A DNA stretch of 64,000 nucleotides, from assembly GCF_014873705.1 (NCBI RefSeq), contig NZ_JADBDS010000005.1, positions 372,001 to 436,000 of the forward strand, read 5' to 3'. Position numbers and translations under genes: made by a program. The notes under the pieces are model-generated. The model was not told where the DNA came from. It saw only the letters and a program-made list of their open reading frames with translations, and made no database searches. This DNA is from Mycobacterium sp. OAS707 (lineage in GTDB: Bacteria; Actinomycetota; Actinomycetes; Mycobacteriales; Mycobacteriaceae). Of the stretch, positions 8,189 through 16,667 are shown one piece after another (position 1 is the first letter of the stretch; each line of letters begins with the position of its first letter).

Positions 8189-8647
8189 GTGAACACGATT
8201 GGATCTATTGACGAGGCGATTGCCTTGGTCGGCGAGGAACTCGGCGTCAGCCGCTGGCTTGAGATCGACCAGGGTCGCATCGACGCGTTCGCCGACGTGA
8301 CGATGGATCATCAGTGGATCCACGTCGATGTCGAGAAGGCCAAGGCTGCGAGCCCGTACGGCGCGACGATCGCGCACGGCTTCCTCACGCTGTCGTTGAT
8401 CCCTGGCGTCAGCAAGGACAACTACCGCGTCGAGAACGCGAAGATGGGCATCAACTACGGACTCAACAAGGTTCGATTCCTCAGCGCGGTCACTGCCGGC
8501 AGTCGCGTGCGGGTGCGCTCCAAACTTCTCGATGCGGTCAAGGTCTCCGATGACACGGTGAACCTGACCGTGCAGCACACCGTGGAGATCGATGGGGGTG
8601 ACAAACCTGCCGCCGTCGCCGAACTCATCGCCCGGTTCGTCTTCTGA
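8189..8647 (+). CDS. MaoC-like (R)-specific enoyl-CoA hydratase, HtdZ-like
   Basis: A 152-residue single hot-dog hydratase. The active-site motif DHQWIHVD gives Asp40 and His45, and the continuation TIAHGFLTLSLIP and MGINYGLNKVRF matches the Rv0130 (HtdZ) type of mycobacterial hydratase very closely. It would add water to a trans-2-enoyl-CoA. The start is GTG at 8189. Its stop overlaps the ATG of the next gene by one base (TGATG), so they are coupled. Confidence 0.88.
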   Translation: MNTIGSIDEAIALVGEELGVSRWLEIDQGRIDAFADVTMDHQWIHVDVEKAKAASPYGATIAHGFLTLSLIPGVSKDNYRVENAKMGINYGLNKVRFLSAVTAGSRVRVRSKLLDAVKVSDDTVNLTVQHTVEIDGGDKPAAVAELIARFVF

Positions 8648-9858
8648 TGGCCAAGGTCGCCAAGACGATCGGTGGTCTGTTCGACGGCAAGGCGGTGCTG
8701 ACCGGCGCCGGCAAGTCGCAAGTCGGGCGTCGGCTTGGCCGCACGGGTCTGGATCTGACTCTGGAGGCCGTACTTCGCGCCATCGCAGACGCGGGCCTGG
8801 ACGTCGACGACATCGACGGCATCGCGAGTTATCCCGGACCCGGCGTACTCGACCCGGGCTTCTCCGGTGCCGGTGTGCAGGACGTGCGCAACGCGCTGGG
8901 GCTGAGCTGTCGGTGGTACATCTCGAGCCTGGAGACCGCAGGCCAAATCGGCCCCGCGATCGAAGCGTGCATGGCCGTGGCTCTCGGGCTGGCTAACCAC
9001 GTCGTGGTGTTCCGGTCGGTGTGGGAATCCACGGCGGCGGCGCAGGCGGGCGGCGGCCGGGCCTCCGTCCTGTTCTCCGGCGGAAAGTTGCCGCCGAAAC
9101 TGGAATACGTCGCACCGTTCGGCGCACTGTCGGCGGCCAACTGGCTGGCTATGCCCACCCAGCGATACATGCACGATCACGGATTGACTCGCGAGCAACT
9201 CGGCGCGATCCCCATCAACGCCCGCCGCAACGCCGGATTGAATCCCGATGCCGTCTACCGCGAGCCGATGTCAATGGACGACTATCTCGGTGCGCGGATG
9301 ATCTCAGAACCGCTGTGCCTGTACGACTGCGACGCCCCCTGCGATGGGGCGACCGCGGTGATCGTGTCGCGCAGAGACGCGGCCAATGGTCTACCCCGGC
9401 ATCCGCTGACCGTGGAGTCCGTCGGCCCCGGCATGTTCGAACGCGCCACCTGGGACCAACGTTCGGACCTCACGACGATGGCCGCGCACGACTCCGCGGA
9501 AACACTATGGCAGAACACGCTATTGACTCCTGCCGATGTCGACATGGCCCAGATCTACGACGGATTCTCCTTTCTCACGGTGATCTGGCTGGAGGCACTC
9601 GGCTTCTGCGATCACGGCAAGGTGGGGGAGTTCATCGAAGGCGGCGAACGCATCGCCTTGGACGGAGATCTTCCAATCAACACCAGCGGCGGCCAGCTGT
9701 CAGGTGGCAGGCTGCACGGCATGGGGTTCCTCCACGAAGCGTGCGTGCAGATGTGGGGTGAAGGCGGCGACCGGCAAACGCCAAAGACCCCCGAGGTGGT
9801 CGCGGTGGGTGTGGGCGGGGGTCCGGTCGCGGGGTCGATGTTGCTCAGTAACCGATAG
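8647..9858 (+). CDS. Thiolase-like lipid-transfer protein (SCP-x/Ltp type, probable aldolase)
   Basis: A 403-residue thiolase-fold protein of the nonspecific lipid-transfer class. The nucleophilic Cys region reads YISSLETAGQIGPAIEA, with no Cys. The C-terminal half has PINTSGGQLSGGRLHGMGF and a final VGVGGGPVAGSMLL. Cys-less members such as Ltp2 of cholesterol catabolism work as retro-aldolases with a DUF35 partner. Placed directly after a MaoC hydratase, it would cleave the 3-hydroxyacyl-CoA that the hydratase makes. The nearest DUF35 gene is the Zn-less one 1.7 kb away on the other strand. Confidence 0.85.
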   Translation: MAKVAKTIGGLFDGKAVLTGAGKSQVGRRLGRTGLDLTLEAVLRAIADAGLDVDDIDGIASYPGPGVLDPGFSGAGVQDVRNALGLSCRWYISSLETAGQIGPAIEACMAVALGLANHVVVFRSVWESTAAAQAGGGRASVLFSGGKLPPKLEYVAPFGALSAANWLAMPTQRYMHDHGLTREQLGAIPINARRNAGLNPDAVYREPMSMDDYLGARMISEPLCLYDCDAPCDGATAVIVSRRDAANGLPRHPLTVESVGPGMFERATWDQRSDLTTMAAHDSAETLWQNTLLTPADVDMAQIYDGFSFLTVIWLEALGFCDHGKVGEFIEGGERIALDGDLPINTSGGQLSGGRLHGMGFLHEACVQMWGEGGDRQTPKTPEVVAVGVGGGPVAGSMLLSNR

Positions 9859-9860
9859 CC

Positions 9861-11381
9861 ATGGCATCCGACGCGGGTGATCCGGTAATGACGTTGGGCG
9901 ACATCGTCATCGACAACGCCCGGCGATTCCCGGATGTGATCGCCTACCGGCTCGGCGATCGAACTGTCACGCACGGGGTGCTGCGCGACCGCGCGGTGCG
10001 TTTGGTTTCGGCGATGGCGGCCGCGGGTGTGCGTAGGCAAGACCGTATCGCAATACTGTCCCGAAACAGCGTCGAATTCGGCGAGGTGATGGCGGCCTGT
10101 CAGCTGAGCGGAATCATCATGGCCACCATCAACTTTCGGCTCTCAGCGAACGAAGTCCGCGACGTGCTGGACCGGGTCCGTCCGTCGATCATGTTCTGTG
10201 CCGACGAGTTCACGCCGATGATCGACGAACTTGCGCCGGCGTCGCCGGTCGTGTGCATGGCCGAGATCGATGACTTCACCACCGCGGCCACCGACGAATT
10301 ACCGTACGAAGCACGTCCCGAAGACATCGCTTGCCTGATCTTCACCAGCGGTACCACCGGCGCCTCGAAATGTTGCATCCTCGGGCAACGCGAGCAACGT
10401 CGCGTCGCGTTTGCGATGAATGCCGAGATGCGTTCGGGCTCTGAGGATCGCGGGCTGATCAACCTGCCGATGTTCCATGTCGGCGCACAAGCCATTATCG
10501 GCGGCATCCATGCCCGCGGCGGAACTGTGGTGTTGCAGCAGCAGTTCGATGCGGACGAGGCCGTACGGTTGATCGCACAGGAGCACATCACGCTCGTGCA
10601 CCTCGCTCCGGTGATGCTGCGGGCGGTGCTCGACGCGGTCACCGACGTACGGTCCGTCGAAAGCCTGCGCACCGTCATCTATGCGGCGGCGCCCATGTCC
10701 GTCGCCACGCTCGAACGGGCGCTGTCCATGCTGCCGTCTGTCGGCTTTCTGAACCTGTATGGACAGACCGAGGCGATCGTGTCCGGCCTGCCGCGTGAGC
10801 TGCACGCCGTCGACGGGCCCGACTCGGACAATGCGCTCCGATCGGTGGGATTTCCGTTTCCTGGCATCCGGGTGCGGATCATCTCCAATGACGGCACCGA
10901 CGTGCCGGTAGGAGAACCGGGGGAGATTGTCGTGCAATCGGATTCGCTGTTTCGCGGGTACTGGGACGACCATGCCGCGACGATGGCGACATTGCGCGAC
11001 GGATGGTGTCACACCGGCGATATCGGGAGATTCGACGAGCGCGGCCTGCTTCACTTGGTCGACCGCAAGAAGGACATCATTATCACCGGCGGGGAGAATG
11101 TTTACTCGCCGGAGGTCGAGGATGCCGTGAGCCGGTTCGAAGGTGTCGCGGCCTGCGCTGTCGTCGGCGCACCCGACGATCGATGGGGTGAGACCGTGTG
11201 CGCCGTCGTCACACTGACACCGGGTGCATCCGTCACGCTCGAAGCGATCCAGGAATTCGTCCGCTCCCGGCTGGCGGGCTACAAGGTCCCGCGCCGGCTG
11301 GTCATCGCCGGCGAGTTGCCGGTACTGCCAAGCGGCAAGATCGACAAGAAGCGGCTGCGCGCCGATGTCGCGGGCGGTTAG
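9861..11381 (+). CDS. Acyl-CoA synthetase (AMP-forming ligase, FadD type)
   Basis: A 506-residue ligase. The P-loop is LIFTSGTTGASKC, the A5 motif is YGQTEAI, the A7/A8 region is TGDIGRFDERGLL and DRKKDIIITGGENVYSPEVE, and the C-terminal catalytic lysine is in LPSGKIDKKRL. It activates a carboxylic acid with ATP and CoA. It starts 2 bp after the Ltp-type gene, so hydratase, aldolase and ligase form one operon. Its end overlaps the convergent exported protein gene by 4 bp. Substrate unknown. Confidence 0.92.
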   Translation: MASDAGDPVMTLGDIVIDNARRFPDVIAYRLGDRTVTHGVLRDRAVRLVSAMAAAGVRRQDRIAILSRNSVEFGEVMAACQLSGIIMATINFRLSANEVRDVLDRVRPSIMFCADEFTPMIDELAPASPVVCMAEIDDFTTAATDELPYEARPEDIACLIFTSGTTGASKCCILGQREQRRVAFAMNAEMRSGSEDRGLINLPMFHVGAQAIIGGIHARGGTVVLQQQFDADEAVRLIAQEHITLVHLAPVMLRAVLDAVTDVRSVESLRTVIYAAAPMSVATLERALSMLPSVGFLNLYGQTEAIVSGLPRELHAVDGPDSDNALRSVGFPFPGIRVRIISNDGTDVPVGEPGEIVVQSDSLFRGYWDDHAATMATLRDGWCHTGDIGRFDERGLLHLVDRKKDIIITGGENVYSPEVEDAVSRFEGVAACAVVGAPDDRWGETVCAVVTLTPGASVTLEAIQEFVRSRLAGYKVPRRLVIAGELPVLPSGKIDKKRLRADVAGG

Positions 11382-11887
11382 CCCGGTTGGCCATAGGTCG
11401 CCACGACCACGGAGCGGGCAAGACTGTTTTCCGACCAGACGCCGATGGCGGTGTTCGCGCAGTCCTTCATGATGGCCTGGTAGGTCGGGTTGTACCAGAA
11501 CTGGCTGAGGATTTCGATGCCGCTGATCGCGATCGCCGGATTGATCGCAATGGTTTCGGAGGTCTTGCCGACGAAGCCCGCGGCATTTGCCCGGTCTTGC
11601 GTGGTGGAGCCGTCCGAGCCGATGTCACCATCGATTTCCGGATGGTTGAGTACGTCAAGTGTGTGTCTGCGTGCGGCGTCGACGAGCCTGCCGTCGAGCC
11701 GGGGCTCCGTCGGGCAGCCGTTCTGCTTCTGCGCGGTGTAGATGTTGACGAACACGCTTTCGTTGAGGCGCCTGTTGTCGGCGCTTGCGGGCGGTACTGC
11801 TACTCCCGCTGTCAGCGCGACCATCAGGAACAGCATCGCCACACCGCGACGGCGGATCAACGTCATGACCGAATAGACTACCCGCAA
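11378..11887 (-). CDS. Exported CAP/SCP-like small protein
   Basis: A 169-residue protein with an N-terminal signal (RRRGVAMLFLMVALTAGVAV, then PPASA-D). The mature part resembles a minimal CAP-type fold: LDGRLVDAARRHTLDVL, followed by a DIGSDGSTTQDRANAAGF turn and an IMKDCANTAIGVW core. Two cysteines (NGCPTE and KDCAN) may form a disulfide. It probably acts in or beyond the cell envelope; function unknown. An alternative start is the ATG 21 bp inside, at MTLIRRR. Confidence 0.7.
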   Translation of the reverse strand: MRVVYSVMTLIRRRGVAMLFLMVALTAGVAVPPASADNRRLNESVFVNIYTAQKQNGCPTEPRLDGRLVDAARRHTLDVLNHPEIDGDIGSDGSTTQDRANAAGFVGKTSETIAINPAIAISGIEILSQFWYNPTYQAIMKDCANTAIGVWSENSLARSVVVATYGQPG

Positions 11888-11910
11888 ATAGCTAAATGAA
11901 TTACGCTTTC

Positions 11911-12273
11911 ATGTCTATGACGCTAAGACGGATGGTCACGCTGGTCGCCGCGACGCTGCTCGCACTGGGCGGATACATCCTGCCTACGCCTGCCGCGTCC
12001 GCGGATGCAGTCGCGTATCTGGTCAACGTCACGGTCCGCCCCGGCTATAACTTCGCCAATGCCGACCAGGCCCTGGCCTACGGGCACGGTGTCTGCGACA
12101 AGATCGCTGGGGGCAGGGCCTATGCGCAACTCGTCGGCGACGTCAAGAACGACTTCAATACGGCCGACGAGTTCCAGGCCTCGTACCTGATCACACAATC
12201 CGCCAACGAACTGTGTCCCGCGCAGATCTGGCAGCTCAGGAAGTCGACCGCCGGCTACACCGGGTTGCCCTAA
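11911..12273 (+). CDS. DUF732 secreted protein
   Basis: About 120 residues with a signal peptide (LRRMVTLVAATLLALGGYIL, then PTPAASA). The mature domain FANADQALAYGHGVCDKI and QSANELCPAQIWQLR shows the two cysteines of DUF732, a mycobacterial exported domain of unknown function. The start at 11911 (MSMTLRR) gives a compact signal; 11896 is possible. The gene diverges from the CAP-like gene across an AT-rich gap of a few bases. Confidence 0.8.
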   Translation: MSMTLRRMVTLVAATLLALGGYILPTPAASADAVAYLVNVTVRPGYNFANADQALAYGHGVCDKIAGGRAYAQLVGDVKNDFNTADEFQASYLITQSANELCPAQIWQLRKSTAGYTGLP

Positions 12274-12380
12274 GCCGGTGGATAAGCGGGTGGCGGATAG
12301 ACGCCGCGCAGTATCCAGGCGAACCAGTTCATCCCGTACTCGATCTCGTCGCTGGCGTCGTAGTCGGGATTGGGGTCCAT
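12270..12380 (-). CDS. Small protein of 36 aa, antisense to the gap after the DUF732 gene
   Basis: An ATG at 12380 preceded by AAAGGACAGCCG opens a 36-codon frame. It encodes an acidic N-terminus (DPNPDYDASDEIEYG), then an aromatic segment (MNWFAWILRGVY) and a PPPAYPP tail. Its stop overlaps the stop of the DUF732 gene on the other strand. The good ribosome site and the amphipathic, non-random composition argue for a real small gene. Confidence 0.5.
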   Translation of the reverse strand: MDPNPDYDASDEIEYGMNWFAWILRGVYPPPAYPPA

Positions 12381-12462
12381 CGGCTGTCCTTTCACCCTGG
12401 TTCACACAGTCAACTACGCGGCGGTTGAATTGGGAAGATATTTAGCGGATTATGTTCCCGTG

Positions 12463-12897
12463 ATGCTCCCCCATAGTCGACTCTTGGCCGGTGTCGCAAC
12501 GGCAGCGGCACTTGCCGGCTGCTCGGGCCCGGCACCCGCGCCGCCGACCGGGGGCCTGTCAGCGGGGACGGCCGAGGTCACCGTCAACGGCACCAAAGTG
12601 AACGCCACCCACGACGTCCACTGTTCGTCGCAGGGCGCGGTCACGACGATCAACACCGGTGACGACAAATCGGGTACAACGTCGGCTGTCGATACCTCTG
12701 AGGGCGCTTCCGTGCAGTTCGCGCAGATCCGTGACCTCGGCGGGTTCACCGGTAGTTACTGGGCACAACTCGACTCTCCTGCCAAGGTCGAGCAAGCGGG
12801 ACGCACGTTCCTCGTGAACGGCACCGCGAACGGATTCAACGACAGCAACCCCAGTGCGCGCATCTCGCAGACCTTCTCGATACGGGTGGCCTGCTGA
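12463..12897 (+). CDS. LpqH-type (19-kDa antigen family) lipoprotein
   Basis: A 144-residue lipoprotein. The signal ends in the lipobox LAGC with Cys20. The mature part (GTAEVTVNGTKVNATHDVHC, AQIRDLGGFTGSYWA, TFLVNGTANGF) matches the mycobacterial 19-kDa lipoprotein antigen family, with the usual two cysteines. It is exported and lipid-anchored to the envelope. The start could also be the GTG at 12460. Confidence 0.88.
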   Translation: MLPHSRLLAGVATAAALAGCSGPAPAPPTGGLSAGTAEVTVNGTKVNATHDVHCSSQGAVTTINTGDDKSGTTSAVDTSEGASVQFAQIRDLGGFTGSYWAQLDSPAKVEQAGRTFLVNGTANGFNDSNPSARISQTFSIRVAC

Positions 12898-12919
12898 TTA
12901 CTACGACGGAGGATCGACC

Positions 12920-13114
12920 ATGAGAGTTCGTCTCGAACAGTCGAGGTGTGTCGGCCATGCCCAGTGCTACGCCGTCGACCCCGACCTGTTTCCTATTGAC
13001 GACTCCGGCTACAGCATCCTCGAGGCCCACGAAGTCAAGCCCGGCGACGAAGAGAAGACCCGCGACGGCGTGGCCGCCTGTCCCGAGCTTGCTCTGGTGC
13101 TCGAGGAGGACTGA
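12920..13114 (+). CDS. Ferredoxin, 3Fe-4S type
   Basis: A 64-residue ferredoxin with Cys10, Cys16 and Cys54 (motif CVGHAQC...ACPE), where His13 sits at the position of the fourth ligand. This CxxHxxC pattern is typical of 3Fe-4S ferredoxins that feed cytochromes P450 in actinobacteria. No P450 gene is in this window, so the redox partner is elsewhere. It lies 80 bp before the FadE fusion and may be expressed separately. Confidence 0.88.
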   Translation: MRVRLEQSRCVGHAQCYAVDPDLFPIDDSGYSILEAHEVKPGDEEKTRDGVAACPELALVLEED

Positions 13115-13167
13115 CCCCGGGGCACTTGCCAAGAACGGCGTCGACAGGCGACACTGACCACATAACT

Positions 13168-13185
13168 AACCAAGTTAACTTTGTG
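13168..13185. promoter_or_regulatory. Palindromic operator, AACCnAGT family, copy 1
   Basis: AACCAAGT-TA-ACTTTGTG with a perfect core AAGTTAACTT. It ends 8 bp before the ATG of the fused FadE gene. It matches the pattern found at 17664, 23359 and 26278. Confidence 0.5.
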
Positions 13186-13193
13186 GGGTGCGC

Positions 13194-15461
13194 ATGTCGT
13201 CAGACGACTGGCGAGACCGGCTTGAGCGATTGCTTGTCGACTCCGCGCCTGACCGGACCGCCGGGGCTGATCGCATCGTGGCGGCTCGTGCCTGGCACGC
13301 CCGGCTCGCCGACGAGAAGCTGGCCGCGCCGGGCTGGCCGAAATCGGTTGGCGGCCTTGAACTATCGCTGGAAGATCAGCTTGAGTATTACCGAATCACC
13401 ACCGCGGCCGGGGTGCCCCCTCACCCGTGCCCACTGTCCTTCATCGTCGCCCCCACGCTGATCGCGCACGGCACTCCGGAGCAAAAGGACCGGTTCCTCG
13501 AGCCGCTGCTGCGCGCCGACGAGTTCTGGTGTCAGGGTTTCTCCGAACCTGGGGCGGGAAGCGACCTGGCTTCGCTGTCCACCCGTGCGGTCCGTGACAG
13601 CGACGTATACCGGGTGACCGGTCAGAAGGTGTGGACGTCGATGGCCGAGCGGGCCGACTGGATGTTCACGTTGGTCAGAACGGGTTCGCCGGGGCGCAGC
13701 ACCGACGGCATCACGTACTTGCTGATCCCCATGAACAGTCCCGGCATCACTGTTCGGCCGCTACGCGACATCAGCGGCGCTGCGCACTTCGCCGAGGTCT
13801 TCTTGGACGACGTCGAGGTGGACGTCGCGAACCGCGTCGGTGCCGAGGGGGATGGGTGGTCGATCATGCGAACCTCCCTCGGCCATGAGCGGGCCACCGC
13901 GTTTCTTGCCGACGAGTTCAAGTACCGCAAAACGACCGACAAGGTCGTCGACCTTCTGTTGTCGCAAGGACTGGGCGACGACCCGCTGGTGCGCCAGGAC
14001 GTCGCCCGGCTCGAATCGGGGGTGCGGACCATCGCGGCCAACAGCGCCCGCGCGCTGGCCGCCGTGCTGCGCGGCGAGGACCCCGGCGCTGTGGCGTCGG
14101 TCAATCGATTGGTCAAGTCGGAGTTCGAGCAGCACATGCATGCGCTCGCAATGCGCTCGACCGGACCCCACGCCGCGCTTGGCAGTCGGGCGTCCGGCGC
14201 GGTCGACAAGGGCCGATGGACGTTCGGGTACCTGATGAGCCGTGCCACCACGATCGGTGCGGGCACCGCAGAGATTCAGCGCAACACCATCGCCGAATCG
14301 GTGCTCGGCCTGCCGTCGCATCGCGGCGAGGGGACCCGTGCCGCCGCGGTGGTGCCCGGCGCTCCGCTTGCAGTCACGGGGGAGGATGAGCACCAGCTGC
14401 GCGAGGTGCTCGCGAAAGCGCTGCGGATGACTGTGGATATCGACGAAATCCTGGACCCCAAGCGGGCTTTCGATGCCACCGACTCCGCCGCATGGTCGGT
14501 ACTCCTCGACTTCGGACTGCCAGGTCTTGCGGTCGACGAGGCACTCGGCGGCGCGGGCGCGCCGCGCCGGATGCTGTACGCCGCCATCGAAGAGTCCGCC
14601 AAGGCTATCGCGCCGGTGCCGCTTGTTTCGACGGTGACCGCACTTGACGTCGCCGTCGCGATCGGCGCGAAGTCGGTCGCCGAGCGCATCACGTCCGGCG
14701 CGACCGCGGCGTTCGCGGTACCGCTGCGCGATACTGGCTGGCGAACCGAGGGGCTCGAACTGCCTCAGTGGGACGGTGAAAGGCTCACGGGCGCAGTGCC
14801 GATCGTTGCAGGCGCACCGGTCGCCGATGTGTTACTCGTTCTTGCACGCACCGCCGACATGGGCGAGGTGCTGGTCGCCGTCGATCGCGGTGACGAAGGG
14901 GTCGACGTGGCGGCCCAGCAGCCGCTGGATCTCAGCGCGACGGTCGGTGCGGTCACGCTGCGCGCGGCCACCGGTGAGGTGCTCGCCCAAGGGGGCGCGC
15001 TCCGTCTCGGACTGCAGCATGCTCGACGGCACGGGCTGCTCGCCGTGGCGTCGGACTCGCTCGGAGTGGGTGCGCGCGCGTTGGCGATGGCAGTCGAATG
15101 GGCATGCGAGCGCGAGCAATTCGGCCGCCCGATCGGCAGCTTTCAGGCGATCTCGCACCGCTGCGCCGACATGCTGGTGGTGCTGGAGGGAGCGCGCAGC
15201 CAGGTGCATGCGGCCGCAGAGGCCGACGCCGACAGCGAGGATGCGGACTGTGCGGTTGAGCTTGCCGCGGCCGCCGCCTTCGACGCCGCTGTGACTGCAA
15301 CCGAAGGCGCTCTGCAGATCCACGGTGGGATCGGATTCACCTGGGAGCACCCCGTCCATCTGCTGATGCGCCGCGCAAGGGCGAACGCTGTGCTGGTGGG
15401 TCGCGCCGACGCTCTGCGCGACCGCGCTGCGCGCCGCAGGCTGGACCGAGCCGTCGCCTAG
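13194..15461 (+). CDS. Fused two-domain acyl-CoA dehydrogenase (FadE34/FadE6 type)
   Basis: A 755-residue protein with two acyl-CoA dehydrogenase units. The first, to about residue 380, has FSEPGAGSDLAS, GQKVWTS and SLGHERA, whose Glu is the base seen in long-chain/isovaleryl type enzymes, and ends with GAGTAEIQRNTIAE. The second, from about residue 390, has EREQFGRPIGSFQAISHRCA and LQIHGGIGFTWEHPVH but no base. This matches the fused alpha-beta dehydrogenases of steroid CoA breakdown, where one half is catalytic and the other structural. An alternative start is the GTG at 13188. Confidence 0.88.
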   Translation: MSSDDWRDRLERLLVDSAPDRTAGADRIVAARAWHARLADEKLAAPGWPKSVGGLELSLEDQLEYYRITTAAGVPPHPCPLSFIVAPTLIAHGTPEQKDRFLEPLLRADEFWCQGFSEPGAGSDLASLSTRAVRDSDVYRVTGQKVWTSMAERADWMFTLVRTGSPGRSTDGITYLLIPMNSPGITVRPLRDISGAAHFAEVFLDDVEVDVANRVGAEGDGWSIMRTSLGHERATAFLADEFKYRKTTDKVVDLLLSQGLGDDPLVRQDVARLESGVRTIAANSARALAAVLRGEDPGAVASVNRLVKSEFEQHMHALAMRSTGPHAALGSRASGAVDKGRWTFGYLMSRATTIGAGTAEIQRNTIAESVLGLPSHRGEGTRAAAVVPGAPLAVTGEDEHQLREVLAKALRMTVDIDEILDPKRAFDATDSAAWSVLLDFGLPGLAVDEALGGAGAPRRMLYAAIEESAKAIAPVPLVSTVTALDVAVAIGAKSVAERITSGATAAFAVPLRDTGWRTEGLELPQWDGERLTGAVPIVAGAPVADVLLVLARTADMGEVLVAVDRGDEGVDVAAQQPLDLSATVGAVTLRAATGEVLAQGGALRLGLQHARRHGLLAVASDSLGVGARALAMAVEWACEREQFGRPIGSFQAISHRCADMLVVLEGARSQVHAAAEADADSEDADCAVELAAAAAFDAAVTATEGALQIHGGIGFTWEHPVHLLMRRARANAVLVGRADALRDRAARRRLDRAVA

Positions 15462-15470
15462 CGGCAACGA

Positions 15471-16667
15471 ATGAAGGATCGAATCGTGGAGTACGGCACA
15501 AGTCAGGAATTGGCGCAGTTCCGCGCTGAGGTACGGGCATTCATCGTCAAGCACGCACCGGCAATCCCGCCAAGAGCCGGGGTACGCAGCGCCCAAAATG
15601 ACACCGAATTCAAGGCGTTGCAGCAGTGGACCCGCCGCCTGTACGACGCGGGATACATCGGCGCGGATTGGCCGGCGGAATATGGCGGTCGCGATGACCG
15701 CTCGCCCGAACATTCCATCATCGTGGGAGAGGAACTCGCCCGGGCGCAGGCGCCAGGCGCGCAGAGCGGCAGCATTCTTGCGTCGCACGCGCTGATCCGT
15801 TACGGCACAGACGGGCAGCGGCGCAAGCATCTTCCCGAGATTCGGGCGGGCCGCGAAATGTGGTGCCAGCTGTTCAGTGAACCGGGTGCGGGCAGCGACC
15901 TTGCGTCGTTGCGTACCAAGGCCGTCCGGCATCAGGACACCTACATCGTCGACGGCCAGAAGGTGTGGACCACCGATGGGCATTGGGCGCGATACGGGTA
16001 TCTTCTGGCGCGCACCGATGCCGAGGCGCCCAAGCACAAAGGCATCAGCGCGTTCATCCTTGACATGTCGGCACCTGGGGTGAGCGTGCGACCGCTGCGC
16101 GAGCTGACCGGCACCTCAGATTTCAACGAGGTGTTCTTCGACGGAGTCGAGGTAAGTGCAGACGCCATGATCGGTGCGCCCGGCCAGGGTTGGGCGATTG
16201 CGAACGCGACGCTGGCGCATGAGCGCACCAATGTTGGTGGCATCGTTGTGAAGCTGAAGTTGGCCATCGATGGACTTGTAGGACTGGCCTCCAGGGTCAC
16301 GATCGACGGTCGCCCGGCCATCGAGAGCGATCGGGTTCGCGACCGGATTGGTGAGTTCAGCGCCGACGTGGAGGCGCTGTCGGCGTTGACATACGCCAAT
16401 TTAACGCGTTGGCTCCGCGGCAACGAGCGCATACACGACGCGGCGATGGGCAAGCTGATGTTCAGCGAAATCAACCTCGAGATGGCTCGATTCGCGGTCG
16501 AGTTGAGTGGCGAGGGGGGTGTCCTCGTCGCGGGTGACGACAACGTTGTCGATCATGGCCGCTGGCAGGACGAGTGGCTGTATGCCCGCGCCTACACCAT
16601 CGCGGGCGGGAGTTCGGAGATCATGCGAAACCTCGTCGCCGAACGCGGATTGGGCCTGCCGCGCTAG
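15471..16667 (+). CDS. Acyl-CoA dehydrogenase (FadE type)
   Basis: A 398-residue dehydrogenase. FAD and substrate motifs are LFSEPGAGSDLASLRTKA and GQKVWTTDGHWA. The base is probably the Glu of ATLAHERTN, and the C-terminus has AGGSSEIMRNLVAERGLGLP. It follows the fused FadE by 9 bp, so they are co-transcribed. The GTG at 15486, with GAAGGAT upstream, is an alternative start. It ends with its stop overlapping that of the convergent half-size FadE. Confidence 0.9.
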   Translation: MKDRIVEYGTSQELAQFRAEVRAFIVKHAPAIPPRAGVRSAQNDTEFKALQQWTRRLYDAGYIGADWPAEYGGRDDRSPEHSIIVGEELARAQAPGAQSGSILASHALIRYGTDGQRRKHLPEIRAGREMWCQLFSEPGAGSDLASLRTKAVRHQDTYIVDGQKVWTTDGHWARYGYLLARTDAEAPKHKGISAFILDMSAPGVSVRPLRELTGTSDFNEVFFDGVEVSADAMIGAPGQGWAIANATLAHERTNVGGIVVKLKLAIDGLVGLASRVTIDGRPAIESDRVRDRIGEFSADVEALSALTYANLTRWLRGNERIHDAAMGKLMFSEINLEMARFAVELSGEGGVLVAGDDNVVDHGRWQDEWLYARAYTIAGGSSEIMRNLVAERGLGLPR

